NCBI RefSeq assembly: GCF_900101595.1
Contig: NZ_FMYY01000009.1
Location: 62,001-126,000 of the forward strand
Length of the DNA: 64,000 bases
Origin: Paenibacillus sp. cl123
GTDB taxonomy: Bacteria > Bacillota > Bacilli > Paenibacillales > NBRC-103111
Reading direction: 5' to 3'
The translations under genes and the position numbers were made by a program. Below the pieces are notes generated by a model. The model was not told where the DNA came from and searched no databases. It saw nothing but the letters and a program-made list of their open reading frames with translations. This document shows, one piece after another, positions 7,922-15,374 of this stretch. How positions within the stretch are numbered: position 1 is the first letter of the stretch; each line of letters begins with the position of its first letter.

Positions 7922-9310
7922 TTAGAAAAATTTCACCAGCTGCTCCTTGATCTCTTCGTTAGTACCGCCGACAACCGTCTGAAGCTGCGGCTTGTCGAAC
8001 AGCGCTTGGATCGGCTCCGGATACGTCTGGCTGATCCGGCGAAGCCGGATCGCCTCGTCGAACTTGGCCGGATGGGCGGTAGACAGCACCACCGCTGCCT
8101 CGCCTTCCTCCGCCAGCTTGTCCGCCGCAGCTGCGCCGCAAGCCGTGTGCGGGTCCAGCAGGTACTCGTGCTTCTCGTAGTACTCGCTGATCGTGTTCAG
8201 GCACTCCTCGTTCTCCACGCTGTAGGCCGCGAAGTCGGCCTGCACCTGCTTCAGGCTGTCTCCCTCGATGACGAGGCGGCCTTCCGCCTTGAACTGCGCC
8301 ATGAGCGAAGCAACCTTGGCCGCATCCTCGCCATGCAGATAATACAAATAGCGCTCGAAGTTGCTCGCCACCTGAATGTCCATGGACGGACTGTAGGTGC
8401 CGCGGAAATCGCCGGGCTGGTACACGCCTTCGTTCACGAAGCGGGCGAGAATGTTGTTTTCGTTAGTGGCCAGGATCAGCTTGTGGATCGGAAGCCCCAT
8501 CTTCTGAGCCAAATACCCGGCGAATATATCGCCGAAATTGCCGGTCGGCACGCTGAAGCTGACCTTGCCGGCCATCCCCTTGTCCGCCAGCCGGAAGTAG
8601 GCGTAGAAGTAGTACACCGTTTGTGCGAGAATCCGCGCGATATTGATGGAGTTGATCGCGCGCAGGTGGTACTGATGCTTGAAGCCCACATCGGCGAACA
8701 GCTCCTTGATGATGCGCTGGCAATCGTCGAACGTGCCTTCGACCGCCAGATTCAGCACATTGGCATCATCGACCGTCGTCATCTGCAGCTCCTGAACCTT
8801 GCTCACCTTCTGATGAGGATGCAGAATGCAGATGCGGATGCCCTCTTTGCCGCGCACTCCTTCGATCGCCGAGGCGCCCGTATCGCCCGAGGTCGCCCCG
8901 AGGATATGAATGATCGAATTGGTGCGGCGCGAGACATACGAGTACAGATTGCCGAGGAATTGCAGCGCAACGTCCTTGAACGCAAAGGTAGGGCCGTGGA
9001 ACAGCTCCAGCACATGCCGGTTGCCCTCCAGCTCTCGTACAGGCGTTACTTCTTCATGACGGAATGTCGAGTAGCTGTCGTCGACCAGCTTCTTGAGATC
9101 CTCCCGCGGAATCTCCCCGTCTGTGAACAGCGAGAAAACCTCCAGAGCGAGCTCCGGATATGTGAGCTTCTGCCACTGCTTCAGCGTGGCCTCCGGGATT
9201 TGCGGAAGATGCTCGGGAACAAGCAGGCCCCCGTCGTCGGCCAGGCCCATCAGAACCGCGTCGATAAATCCTATAGGGGCTACCTGTCCCCTTGTACTGA
9301 TATATTTCAT
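7922..9310 (-). CDS. thrC: Threonine synthase, long (class I) form
   Basis: A 462-residue pyridoxal-phosphate enzyme converting O-phosphohomoserine to threonine. The N-terminus (YISTRGQVAPIGF and GLADDGGLLVPE), the ELFHGPTFAFKDVALQFLG block with the PLP lysine at Lys112, ATSGDTGASAIEG, and SVPTGNFGDIFAGY for phosphate binding match the long yeast/E. coli type rather than the roughly 350-residue Bacillus subtilis type. The ATG at 9310 is preceded by GAGGGGAGC; two in-frame ATGs further upstream lack a site. The HPP-like membrane protein gene ends 65 bases upstream on the same strand and could share its transcript. Confidence 0.92.
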   Translation of the reverse strand: MKYISTRGQVAPIGFIDAVLMGLADDGGLLVPEHLPQIPEATLKQWQKLTYPELALEVFSLFTDGEIPREDLKKLVDDSYSTFRHEEVTPVRELEGNRHVLELFHGPTFAFKDVALQFLGNLYSYVSRRTNSIIHILGATSGDTGASAIEGVRGKEGIRICILHPHQKVSKVQELQMTTVDDANVLNLAVEGTFDDCQRIIKELFADVGFKHQYHLRAINSINIARILAQTVYYFYAYFRLADKGMAGKVSFSVPTGNFGDIFAGYLAQKMGLPIHKLILATNENNILARFVNEGVYQPGDFRGTYSPSMDIQVASNFERYLYYLHGEDAAKVASLMAQFKAEGRLVIEGDSLKQVQADFAAYSVENEECLNTISEYYEKHEYLLDPHTACGAAAADKLAEEGEAAVVLSTAHPAKFDEAIRLRRISQTYPEPIQALFDKPQLQTVVGGTNEEIKEQLVKFF

Positions 9311-9375
9311 AAGCGCTCCCCTCATTGCTGGTGAATTACTGCTTCTGTTCATTGTACCTGATCTGGCGGCTTATG

Positions 9376-9849
9376 TTAATCCAAGGTTTGCTTCTTGGCT
9401 TCACCGAACGAAAGCGAGAACGTGCCCAGCTTGCGCTCCGCGATATGAACGATGCCCAGCGTAGCGAGCAGACCTACTATGGAAATGGCAACCGAGACGG
9501 GAACCGCCCACCAGATGTCGGACCGCGCGAAGAAAGGAATAAACGAGACGGCCAGGATCGGAGGCGCATTCCAGTGAAACCGTTTGATCAGCCAGATAAT
9601 GACGAGTGTGTTAATGAATAAAGATAGGACGCCCGGATGGACGGTAAAGGACAATGTCCCTACCAATGAGGCAATGATGGCTCCCAGCGCTATTCTGGCG
9701 GTTTCTTTTGCTTGCAGCGGGCGGGAGATGAAGAACAGGCTGAATGCCCCGAGCGTCGGGAAAAACAGCATATGCAAGAGCGGTGCTTGCATGGACAGCC
9801 AGTAAATCAGCATGATGTACAGGCCGATGGCCACTATTTTCGGATTCAT
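9376..9849 (-). CDS. HPP-like small integral membrane protein
   Basis: A 157-residue protein with about five hydrophobic helices and almost no soluble part. PTLGAFSLFFISRPLQAKET and the later FHWNAPPILAVSFIP resemble the GAS...P/QPRN and HPPA blocks of HPP-family membrane proteins, some members of which have been linked to nitrite transport, but the match is loose. An AAGAAGG ribosome site precedes the ATG. It lies 65 bases upstream of thrC on the same strand. The function is not established; a small transporter or membrane-stress protein is all that can be suggested. Confidence 0.6.
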   Translation of the reverse strand: MNPKIVAIGLYIMLIYWLSMQAPLLHMLFFPTLGAFSLFFISRPLQAKETARIALGAIIASLVGTLSFTVHPGVLSLFINTLVIIWLIKRFHWNAPPILAVSFIPFFARSDIWWAVPVSVAISIVGLLATLGIVHIAERKLGTFSLSFGEAKKQTLD

Positions 9850-10024
9850 GAATGAGAAAGCCTTCTTTCACGCAGGGTCAGCTTGCCCGTTATGGTTGGG
9901 CAACTCTTTCATTCTATCCCTCTGCCGCGTTACCGTCAATATGCAGGCAAGCCTCTCCGAGAGAATATTGTTCCCCTTAAATGGAAGCTTCACCCTCCTC
10001 CTATTATTCCGGTGGAGGCTTAAC

Positions 10025-10059
10025 GGATAGGGCTTCGAATCTTATCCGAAGCTCTATCC
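10025..10059. other. Strong inverted repeat upstream of the P-loop kinase gene
   Basis: Arms GGATAGGGCTTCG and CGAAGCTCTATCC (one mismatch) surround a nine-base loop, followed on the plus strand by ATTTCTTTCG. It lies 57 bases before the kinase start, so it could be an attenuator in that leader or a terminator for upstream transcription. Confidence 0.4.
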
Positions 10060-10115
10060 ATTTCTTTCGTTTGTGCCTTATTATGGGATTAAAGCACGTG
10101 GAGGGAGGAAGACGT

Positions 10116-10694
10116 ATGGCTCGCATCATTTTATTTAGAGGCAAGGCCGGTACAGGCAAGTCAACCTTGTCCAACGAATTGGCCAGGATACTCCAGCTGC
10201 CGGTATTGCATAAGGACGACATCTACGATTCGGTCGCCGGCTTTGTTCCTGAACATAGCTCAAGGAACCAAATTTGCTTCGACATTCTGTACCGTTTCTT
10301 GGAGCATACCATCGGAGCAAATGCCGCTGTCATACTGGACTTCGGCTTTAATAACTTGGAGGATGTCGGCCGGCTGGAAGGATGGATTGAAGCAAGAGGC
10401 GGAGAGCTGATCAAGATTCGCTGTGTCTGCAGCGACGAAACCGTATGGTCGGACCGGCTTGCCGTGCGCAAAGCCCGTCCGTTACCCAACCAGCTCATAA
10501 CCAGTCTATCCGGGCTTAAGGAGCATTATAAGAACTCGGGTCCTGACTTTATCGAGGACGAGCTGATTGTGGATACGAGCGTGCCTTTGGAGAGCAGCCT
10601 TCAGCATATCCGGTCTTTCCTGCGGAGCGCTGGAAGCAGCCAGCACCGTTCCGGAACGGCTGGCGATCAACCGAACCATGAGTCCCGGAGGTGA
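10116..10694 (+). CDS. P-loop small-molecule kinase-like ATPase
   Basis: A 192-residue single-domain P-loop protein. A Walker A motif GKAGTGKST is present at residues 8-16, a catalytic-type Asp follows in LHKDDIYDSV, and the VILDFGFN strand occupies the Walker B position. The layout matches the AAA_33/zeta-toxin-like and nucleoside or antibiotic phosphotransferase families, which phosphorylate small molecules. The ATG at 10116 has GAGGGAGG six bases upstream; the open frame runs farther up without a ribosome site. The C-terminus ends in a low-complexity Ser/Gly/Arg stretch. The substrate is unknown. Confidence 0.7.
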   Translation: MARIILFRGKAGTGKSTLSNELARILQLPVLHKDDIYDSVAGFVPEHSSRNQICFDILYRFLEHTIGANAAVILDFGFNNLEDVGRLEGWIEARGGELIKIRCVCSDETVWSDRLAVRKARPLPNQLITSLSGLKEHYKNSGPDFIEDELIVDTSVPLESSLQHIRSFLRSAGSSQHRSGTAGDQPNHESRR

Positions 10695-10889
10695 CCCAGG
10701 AGCGAGAAGCAAGCAGCTGACCGCATCGACGCAGAACAGCTGCAGCGGATATCCAACAGCCTCCTCCAAACGAAGACAGGCGTGTTGACAGAATGGAGCT
10801 GCTCTTCGATCGGCCTGAACCCGCTTCGGCTGCCTGGCCGCATTTGCGCTGCGTTCGATATGGGAGGTGCCGAGATGTCACAAGCAAAG

Positions 10890-10938
10890 CGAAGAGCAGC
10901 GCATAGGAGGTTTTCCCTCTATGCGCTGCTCTTCTTTA
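10890..10938. terminator. Long stem-loop terminator between convergent genes
   Basis: About 16 base pairs (GAAGAGCAGCGCATAG paired with CTATGCGCTGCTCTTC) around a GGAGGTTTTCCCT loop region, followed by TTT on the plus strand and by a CGCTTTGCTT tract on the minus strand. It separates the plus-strand kinase gene from the minus-strand acetyltransferase gene. I see no gene in 10695-10979. Confidence 0.75.
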
Positions 10939-10979
10939 ACTACAATTATAATAGATTCCGATTCATGTTATCCGCTGCG

Positions 10980-11363
10980 TTATGGCCCGGACGACGTCGC
11001 GCTGCCGGAGCTGTACGGATCGGAGTAGTCCGTCGCCGTCCTCTCCTTCTCCCATACATCGGCATACGTATCCGGATTGTCCTGGAACACCGCGAGCGCA
11101 TAGGAGCAGGCCGGAATCACCTTTCTCCCCTTCTCCCTGGCTTCCTGGACGACCAGATCCAGCAGCTGCCGGCCCAGCCCCCGGCCCCGATACGCCGGAT
11201 CTACATACGTATGATCCACGATCCATGTATCCACATCCACAAGCTGAAAGGTCACTTCCCCGGCCTTGCCGTTCAGCCCCTGCAGCACAAAGCTGTTGCC
11301 CTGCTTTTGCGCCGTCAGCCGCTCGCCGGCTTGGGCCGCCGTTTCCCTTGATCCGTTCTCCAT
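10980..11363 (-). CDS. GNAT-family N-acetyltransferase, YjdJ type
   Basis: A 127-residue protein of the small YjdJ/Gcn5-related group that binds acetyl-CoA. The acetyl-CoA pyrophosphate loop is visible as YRGRGLGRQLL, preceded by the DHTYVDPAYRG strand and followed by IPACSYA, which carries the conserved Cys of this subgroup. The start is the ATG at 11363, eight bases after AGGAGG; a GTG three codons earlier would overlap that site. The C-terminus ends in a Ser/Gly-rich tail. The acceptor is unknown. Confidence 0.82.
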   Translation of the reverse strand: MENGSRETAAQAGERLTAQKQGNSFVLQGLNGKAGEVTFQLVDVDTWIVDHTYVDPAYRGRGLGRQLLDLVVQEAREKGRKVIPACSYALAVFQDNPDTYADVWEKERTATDYSDPYSSGSATSSGP

Positions 11364-11534
11364 CTTCCGCACCTCCTGCTAGTAAAGGATTTGCATGCTG
11401 CGCTTCTTGTGCAGCCCCTGCCCTCTTCCTCATTACCCTGCGGCTGTCCGGATGAAGCGAGATCCTTGCCGGGCGGCTGCTATCGACGCACATTGAGCCG
11501 CACGCCGATAGCAGCAGCGCTTGCTTGAAGAGGA

Positions 11535-11768
11535 TTAAGAGATCTGCACGCCTTTTTTGAGCGACTTCAAATCACGATTCGTATTTACGATAACAGGCAG
11601 CATCTTCATAGCACTCATCATCAAATCCCCGCAATGCAGGCATGTCGGCGCTATCGCGAAGGCGAAGTTATCCCGCATCCACCCGGTGCAGCCTTCCCGG
11701 TTGCATGTCCAAATGGCCGTCGGTTCTTCAGGCACTTCCTCCAACGAGCGTTTACTGAAATACATCAT
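11535..11768 (-). CDS. ydjO: YdjO-like cold-inducible zinc-ribbon protein
   Basis: A 77-residue small cytoplasmic protein. Two cysteine pairs, CNREGC and CLHC, make a probable zinc ribbon, with WMRDNFAF between them and TAIWTC before. This arrangement is typical of the Bacillus YdjO cold-inducible family. Two tandem ATG codons follow a TAGGGGG site. The exact role of the family is unknown; a nucleic-acid or protein interaction through the zinc ribbon is inferred. Confidence 0.75.
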   Translation of the reverse strand: MMYFSKRSLEEVPEEPTAIWTCNREGCTGWMRDNFAFAIAPTCLHCGDLMMSAMKMLPVIVNTNRDLKSLKKGVQIS

Positions 11769-11791
11769 GAATTCCCCCTAGGTTTATCGAG

Positions 11792-11950
11792 CTAAAAAAT
11801 AAAGCTGCCCCAAACGATGATGTAGGGCAGCTGGCCTTCGTAAATTGTGTTGGACAGGGCTCTCGAATGCCGCCCTATCGCCAGGAAAATAAAAATCACA
11901 TACGGTATAAGGCTGCATCCGACAATGGTAACCTTGTACTGTATGTGAAT
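11792..11950 (-). CDS. Possible small membrane protein upstream of ydjO (uncertain)
   Basis: The last ~46 residues of a minus-strand frame read as two hydrophobic stretches (VTIVGCSLIPYVIFIFLAIG and LPYIIVWGSFIF) and end 24 bases before ydjO on the same strand. Composition is protein-like, but I cannot find a convincing start codon with a ribosome site; upstream, the frame becomes low-quality. It could be a real small membrane protein or a chance AT-rich hydrophobic frame. Confidence 0.25.
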   Translation of the reverse strand: MHIQYKVTIVGCSLIPYVIFIFLAIGRHSRALSNTIYEGQLPYIIVWGSFIF

Positions 11951-12044
11951 AGGCGTTCTCTTATGGAATAGTCTAACTGTACCACAGGCATGTTGCCAAA
12001 GCAAGGCGGCGTGCGCGCAGCCCCGGTCGGGCCCGGACGCAACA

Positions 12045-12082
12045 GTCGGAATACCGGCAGTCCGATTCACCGGTATTCCGAC
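12045..12082. repeat. Perfect 13-base inverted repeat, possible terminator
   Basis: Arms GTCGGAATACCGG and CCGGTATTCCGAC with a 12-base loop lie about 60 bases beyond the end of the DMT transporter gene. A T-run is weak (TGTTGCG on the minus strand), so this is either an inefficient terminator or an intergenic repeat unit. Confidence 0.5.
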
Positions 12083-12139
12083 AGGCAGTCGGCTGCGCCG
12101 CAGGAGTTCGCCCGCCTTTCAGTCGCGGCGAAGCGACCG

Positions 12140-13132
12140 TCACGCTGCCGGTCGGGCTGCCGGTTCCGTCTGCCGGGAGCTTCCGGCGCGGCTCATCAGC
12201 AGCAGCGTCGTATAGATCAACAGAAAGCCGGCCAGTTGGCCCAGCGTCAGCGCCTGGTCGAAGGCCAGCCAGTTGATCAGCACGCCCACAGCCGGGAAGG
12301 ACAGCTCCGCCAGCGTCGCATAGACCGCCTTGGTGGACGATAAGCCTTTATAATACAGAAGCATGCTGAGCAAGCCGGGAAAAAACGCCTGAAACAGCAG
12401 ATTGACCGCCATCAATGCGATGGCCGAGCCGCTGCCCTGCACCTGCCAGGCGTCTCCCGCCGTATACAGCACAGCGCCGAGCAGGGGGATGGCAAACAGG
12501 AAGCGCAGCGAAGTGACCAGATGGAAGCTCAAGTCCTTTTGCAGCAGGTATTTCCCCATCACCGTCGAGCCGCCCCACAGCACAGCGGCCAGTATAGAGA
12601 ACAGGCAGCTCTGCGTCGCCAGATCGTGCAGACCGAGCGATGGCGCCGAGAAGCCGAAGGTCAGCAGGTAAGTGCCCATCAGAGCCAGCAAGATATAGGC
12701 GAAAAAGCGGGAGGGCAGCGCCTCCTTCAGCAGCGCCCGCGCCAGAATAATGGCGAACAGCGGCTGCAGCTTCTGCAGCAGCAGTACGGCATTGGCATTG
12801 CCATAGGCGAAGGCTGAGGTAAAAAGCATCGTGGCGATCGCCGAGCCGCCCCATGAGATGAACAGCAGCGCTCCGATGACTCCGAGCGTCAGCTTGCCGA
12901 TCAGGGTGCGCCGGTACTTGAGAAAAACCGGCACGGCATAGCAGGCCAGCAGCAGATGCTCGATAAATACAATTTGAGCGGACGTGAAGCTCTTGAGCAG
13001 CAAAATACGGAACAGCGGATCAAGTCCCCACAAAGTCGCGCCGAGGGCGACATACCAGATGCCGGAAACCTCGCGGCCGAGGGCCGTCTTCCACTTCAAG
13101 CTTTTGGTGCGCAGATCGAATACGTTCTCCAA
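12140..13132 (-). CDS. DMT-superfamily (EamA) transporter under FMN riboswitch, probable flavin transporter
   Basis: A 330-residue membrane protein with ten predicted helices in two EamA repeats (for example LLFISWGGSAIATMLFTSAF and LLSMLLYYKGLSSTKAVYA). It lies directly behind an FMN riboswitch and a terminator on the same strand. DMT-family proteins regulated this way (the ImpX group, and RibN in Gram-negatives) are thought to import riboflavin, so flavin uptake is the best inference. The longest frame starts at 13231 but would include the terminator; TTG at 13132, eight bases after AGGAGG, is the realistic start. No riboflavin synthesis gene is adjacent. Confidence 0.85.
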   Translation of the reverse strand: MENVFDLRTKSLKWKTALGREVSGIWYVALGATLWGLDPLFRILLLKSFTSAQIVFIEHLLLACYAVPVFLKYRRTLIGKLTLGVIGALLFISWGGSAIATMLFTSAFAYGNANAVLLLQKLQPLFAIILARALLKEALPSRFFAYILLALMGTYLLTFGFSAPSLGLHDLATQSCLFSILAAVLWGGSTVMGKYLLQKDLSFHLVTSLRFLFAIPLLGAVLYTAGDAWQVQGSGSAIALMAVNLLFQAFFPGLLSMLLYYKGLSSTKAVYATLAELSFPAVGVLINWLAFDQALTLGQLAGFLLIYTTLLLMSRAGSSRQTEPAARPAA

Positions 13133-13177
13133 TTCAAAAACCTCCTGAGGAATGTTTTGAATTGAACCTTCTGAAAG

Positions 13178-13210
13178 GGCAAAACCCCCGCTGCATAACG
13201 AAGCGGGGGC
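13178..13210 (-). terminator. Expression-platform terminator of the FMN riboswitch
   Basis: On the minus strand CCCCCGCT and AGCGGGGG arms with a nine-base loop are followed by TTTTGCCCTTT. It lies between the aptamer and the ribosome site, the expected place for FMN-induced transcription termination. Confidence 0.85.
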
Positions 13211-13255
13211 ATTGCCAAACAAACCTGTCAAAAATGCTTTTCAACAGCTGTTCTT

Positions 13256-13394
13256 TACCTTCTCTCATCCGGACTATACCGTCGGCCTTGGAGTTCCACC
13301 AAGTCAGTCCCGGCCGAAAGGCCGGGAGTCGCGGGCTGCGATACACGAACGTATCTTCACCGCCGGTAGGGAATTTCACCCTGCCCCGAAGGTT
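13256..13394 (-). ncRNA. FMN (RFN) riboswitch aptamer
   Basis: Read on the minus strand, the conserved RFN blocks occur in order: CCTTCGGGGCAGGGTGAAAT, TTCCCTACCGGCGGT, the GCAGCCCGCGA core, a variable GC-rich hairpin (CCCGGCC-TTTC-GGCCGGG), TTGGTGGAACTCCAA, and GCCGACGGTATAGTC with the closing GGATGAGAGAAGGT. The flanking GAACCTTC and GAAGGT segments form the closing P1 stem. Binding of FMN would favour the downstream terminator and shut off the transporter. Confidence 0.95.
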
Positions 13395-13407
13395 CATATT
13401 CTTGTAA

Positions 13408-13442
13408 AGTGAATCTTATCACAATCTTGAAGAGGCTGACAA
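13408..13442 (-). promoter_or_regulatory. Promoter of the riboswitch leader overlapped by a Crp/Fnr-like site
   Basis: On the minus strand a TTGTCA -35 (13437-13442) and a TAAGAT -10 (13413-13418) are 18 bases apart, placing the start near 13406, just ahead of the aptamer. The -10 hexamer is exactly the spacer of an AGTGA-N6-TCACA inverted repeat (13408-13423), so a Crp/Fnr-type protein bound there would block the promoter. The motif is seen directly; the repression is inference. Confidence 0.5.
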
Positions 13443-13597
13443 TACTCATTTTCAGGGATTCCTTCGAGCTTCCAACCGTGATCCGGCGATAGGTTGAGAT
13501 TCATGTATCTTTTCGCAACAAAATTGGTTAATATTGGGATGACATCATCCTGACAATTCGAGACCTGACAGCCGGGTTCAAGCCTAATTCCGATAGC

Positions 13598-13640
13598 TGT
13601 GAGAAGTATCACACCATGCATCTCGGCGTTGGGTTACAAT
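13598..13640 (+). promoter_or_regulatory. Crp/Fnr-type activator site and -10 box of the DoxX gene
   Basis: A perfect TGTGA-N6-TCACA palindrome lies at 13598-13613. A TACAAT -10 box at 13635-13640 puts the start near 13647, so the palindrome is centred at -41.5, the standard class II activation position for Crp/Fnr proteins. No good -35 box is present, as expected for an activator-dependent promoter. Bacillus and Paenibacillus Fnr recognise this consensus. Confidence 0.6.
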
Positions 13641-13693
13641 GACGGTAACAAATCCCAATCAGCAATCATCGATCCTTCAAGGAGGTTTTAAAA

Positions 13694-14260
13694 ATGGCAA
13701 AAAATGAAATTGTTATCCCGGAGAATCCCGTATCGAGCTTTCTCTTCAGCAGTACAAGAGCAGGTATTATTTGGCTGATCGTTCGTCTCTACGTCGGTTA
13801 TTCCTGGATTACCGCCGGCTGGAAAAAGGTAACAAGTCCCGCCTGGACGGGAGATCAGGCCGGTACCGCGCTGCAGGGCTTCGTCAAGGGAGCTTTGGCC
13901 AAAGCGGAGGCCGGGAAAGATGTTACCGGATGGTACGCTGCATTCCTGGAAAATTTCGTGCTTCCTAATGCGAAAGTTTTCGGATTCGTTGTTGCCTGGG
14001 GCGAGGTGCTGGTCGGACTCGGACTGATCCTTGGGTTGCTGACCGGCATCGCTGCTTTCTTCGGCGGCATTATGAACGTCAGCTTCCTGTTCGCCGGGAC
14101 GCTGAGCACCAATCCGATCTTGTTCATCCTCGCAACATGGCTCGTGCTGGCTTGGAAAAATGCTGGCTGGTACGGACTGGACCGTTGGGCGCTGCCTCTG
14201 CTCGGAACGCCATGGGGACGCAAAGCGGCGCGGCCCGGTTCGAATGTGCACCAGGCCTAA
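13694..14260 (+). CDS. DoxX-family membrane protein
   Basis: A 188-residue membrane protein of the DoxX/DoxD family with four main helices: IIWLIVRLYVGYSWITAGWKK near the N-terminus, then VFGFVVAWGEVLVGLGLILG, GIAAFFGGIMNVSFLFAG and LFILATWLVLAWKNAGWYGLD. The family is associated with respiratory or redox membrane functions, originally subunits of a thiosulfate:quinone oxidoreductase in archaea, but most bacterial members lack an assigned reaction. CAAGGAGG lies seven bases before the ATG. An Fnr-like site in the promoter suggests oxygen or redox control. Confidence 0.8.
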   Translation: MAKNEIVIPENPVSSFLFSSTRAGIIWLIVRLYVGYSWITAGWKKVTSPAWTGDQAGTALQGFVKGALAKAEAGKDVTGWYAAFLENFVLPNAKVFGFVVAWGEVLVGLGLILGLLTGIAAFFGGIMNVSFLFAGTLSTNPILFILATWLVLAWKNAGWYGLDRWALPLLGTPWGRKAARPGSNVHQA

Positions 14261-14320
14261 GCTCATGGCCAGACGCCGGTAGCCTTCCGGCCGAGAGCCT
14301 TATACAGGCCAGCAAACAGA

Positions 14321-14352
14321 AGCAGACGCCATACCCGGCGTCTGCTTTTCCT
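14321..14352 (+). terminator. Terminator after the DoxX gene
   Basis: Perfect arms AGCAGACGCC and GGCGTCTGCT with a six-base loop, followed by TTTCCTTATTT on the plus strand. It separates the DoxX gene from the convergent radical SAM gene. Confidence 0.85.
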
Positions 14353-14374
14353 TATTTCAAGCGCCGCTCCGCAG

Positions 14375-15253
14375 TCAAGCTCCGAAGCGTCTGCGATATC
14401 CGCATTTGCGGCACAGCTCCTCGACAACTTCTCTGCGGGAGAAGCCGTCATAGATCCGGGTCGCACGCTCTCCTTGGATAATTTCCGAGAAGGACTGCTC
14501 ATGGATATTGCCCAGATTGATCACGCCCTCCCCGTCCAGACAGCAAGGGATGACCGTCCCGTCCACAAGAACTCCCGCCTGATTGCGCAGTCCGTGGCAG
14601 AAGCCTTTGCCCTCATCCTCGTCTTCCTTCAGGTCGGGCCATTTGAATTCATGATCCTGGTTCAAGTAAATTTGCCCCGCCAGCTTCACGCCACCGCCGC
14701 GCTTAAACTTCTCCTCGATGTTGAAGTCCAATCCGAACTCCTTCTCGATCATCTCCAGAATGTCCCGGTTGCGCCGGCGCTCCTCATTCACGATATTGTC
14801 CTCGGTCAGATTCCACAGCCGCAAGGAGACAAGCATGTCGGACTGCGCCACCGCCTCCTTGGCGAATGCCAGCACCATGGACACGTAGCCTTCCTTGTCC
14901 ACGGAGCCCTCGTGCCCGTCGAAGCTGTGCAGGGAGAAGTTCATCTGCCGGATGGCCGGATGGCCGAGCAGCTTATGCTTCACCTTGTTCAGGAGCGTGC
15001 CGTTGCTCGTAATGTTGACCTTAAATCCCCGCTCATGAGCCAGATCGAGCAGTTGATCCAGCTTGGGATGCAGCAGCGGCTCTCCCTTGACATGCAGGTA
15101 GATCGAATCCGTATGGGGCTTGATATCGTCCAATATTTTCGTGAAGGCGTCGGTTTTGATAAAGTTCGCCTGCCGCTTGGTCTGCGGACAGAACGAACAG
15201 GCCAGATTGCAGACGCTCGTAATTTCGATATAAAATTTCTTGAATGTTCTCAT
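14375..15253 (-). CDS. Radical SAM protein with SPASM-type C-terminus
   Basis: A 292-residue radical S-adenosylmethionine enzyme. The [4Fe-4S] motif CNLACSFC is at residues 15-22, followed by a HVKGEPLLHP segment that corresponds to the GGEP SAM-binding region and an ITSNGT strand. The C-terminal part carries a cysteine-rich auxiliary-cluster domain (VIPCCLDGEGVINLGN and LCRKCGY), as in SPASM enzymes that modify peptides. No small peptide substrate gene with a clear precursor is visible next to it, so its target is unknown. The ribosome site is weak. It is convergent with doxX and is followed upstream by the MscS-like gene on the same strand, about 120 bases away. Confidence 0.85.
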   Translation of the reverse strand: MRTFKKFYIEITSVCNLACSFCPQTKRQANFIKTDAFTKILDDIKPHTDSIYLHVKGEPLLHPKLDQLLDLAHERGFKVNITSNGTLLNKVKHKLLGHPAIRQMNFSLHSFDGHEGSVDKEGYVSMVLAFAKEAVAQSDMLVSLRLWNLTEDNIVNEERRRNRDILEMIEKEFGLDFNIEEKFKRGGGVKLAGQIYLNQDHEFKWPDLKEDEDEGKGFCHGLRNQAGVLVDGTVIPCCLDGEGVINLGNIHEQSFSEIIQGERATRIYDGFSRREVVEELCRKCGYRRRFGA

Positions 15254-15374
15254 AATCGCTCTATGCTCCGTCCCGCCTGGTGATGGTCATCTCTGCCCTT
15301 ATCGTAGCATACAACGGCACCCGAAGCCATACAGCCGCCGGATGAGCCCGGCCCCAATCGTACCAAGCCGTCCG

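Noticed and set aside
7883..9334. 483-residue plus-strand frame opposite threonine synthase
   Set aside because: It is the antisense shadow of thrC, whose protein has clear family motifs and a ribosome site; the shadow has no recognisable domain.
13133..13231. Upstream extension of the DMT transporter (longest frame)
   Set aside because: The extension would translate the riboswitch terminator; the TTG at 13132 after AGGAGG is better supported.
13394..13621. 75-residue minus-strand frame (starts MHGVILLTAIG) between the riboswitch and doxX
   Set aside because: No ribosome site, and it overlaps both predicted promoters and Crp/Fnr sites, so it is more likely regulatory DNA.
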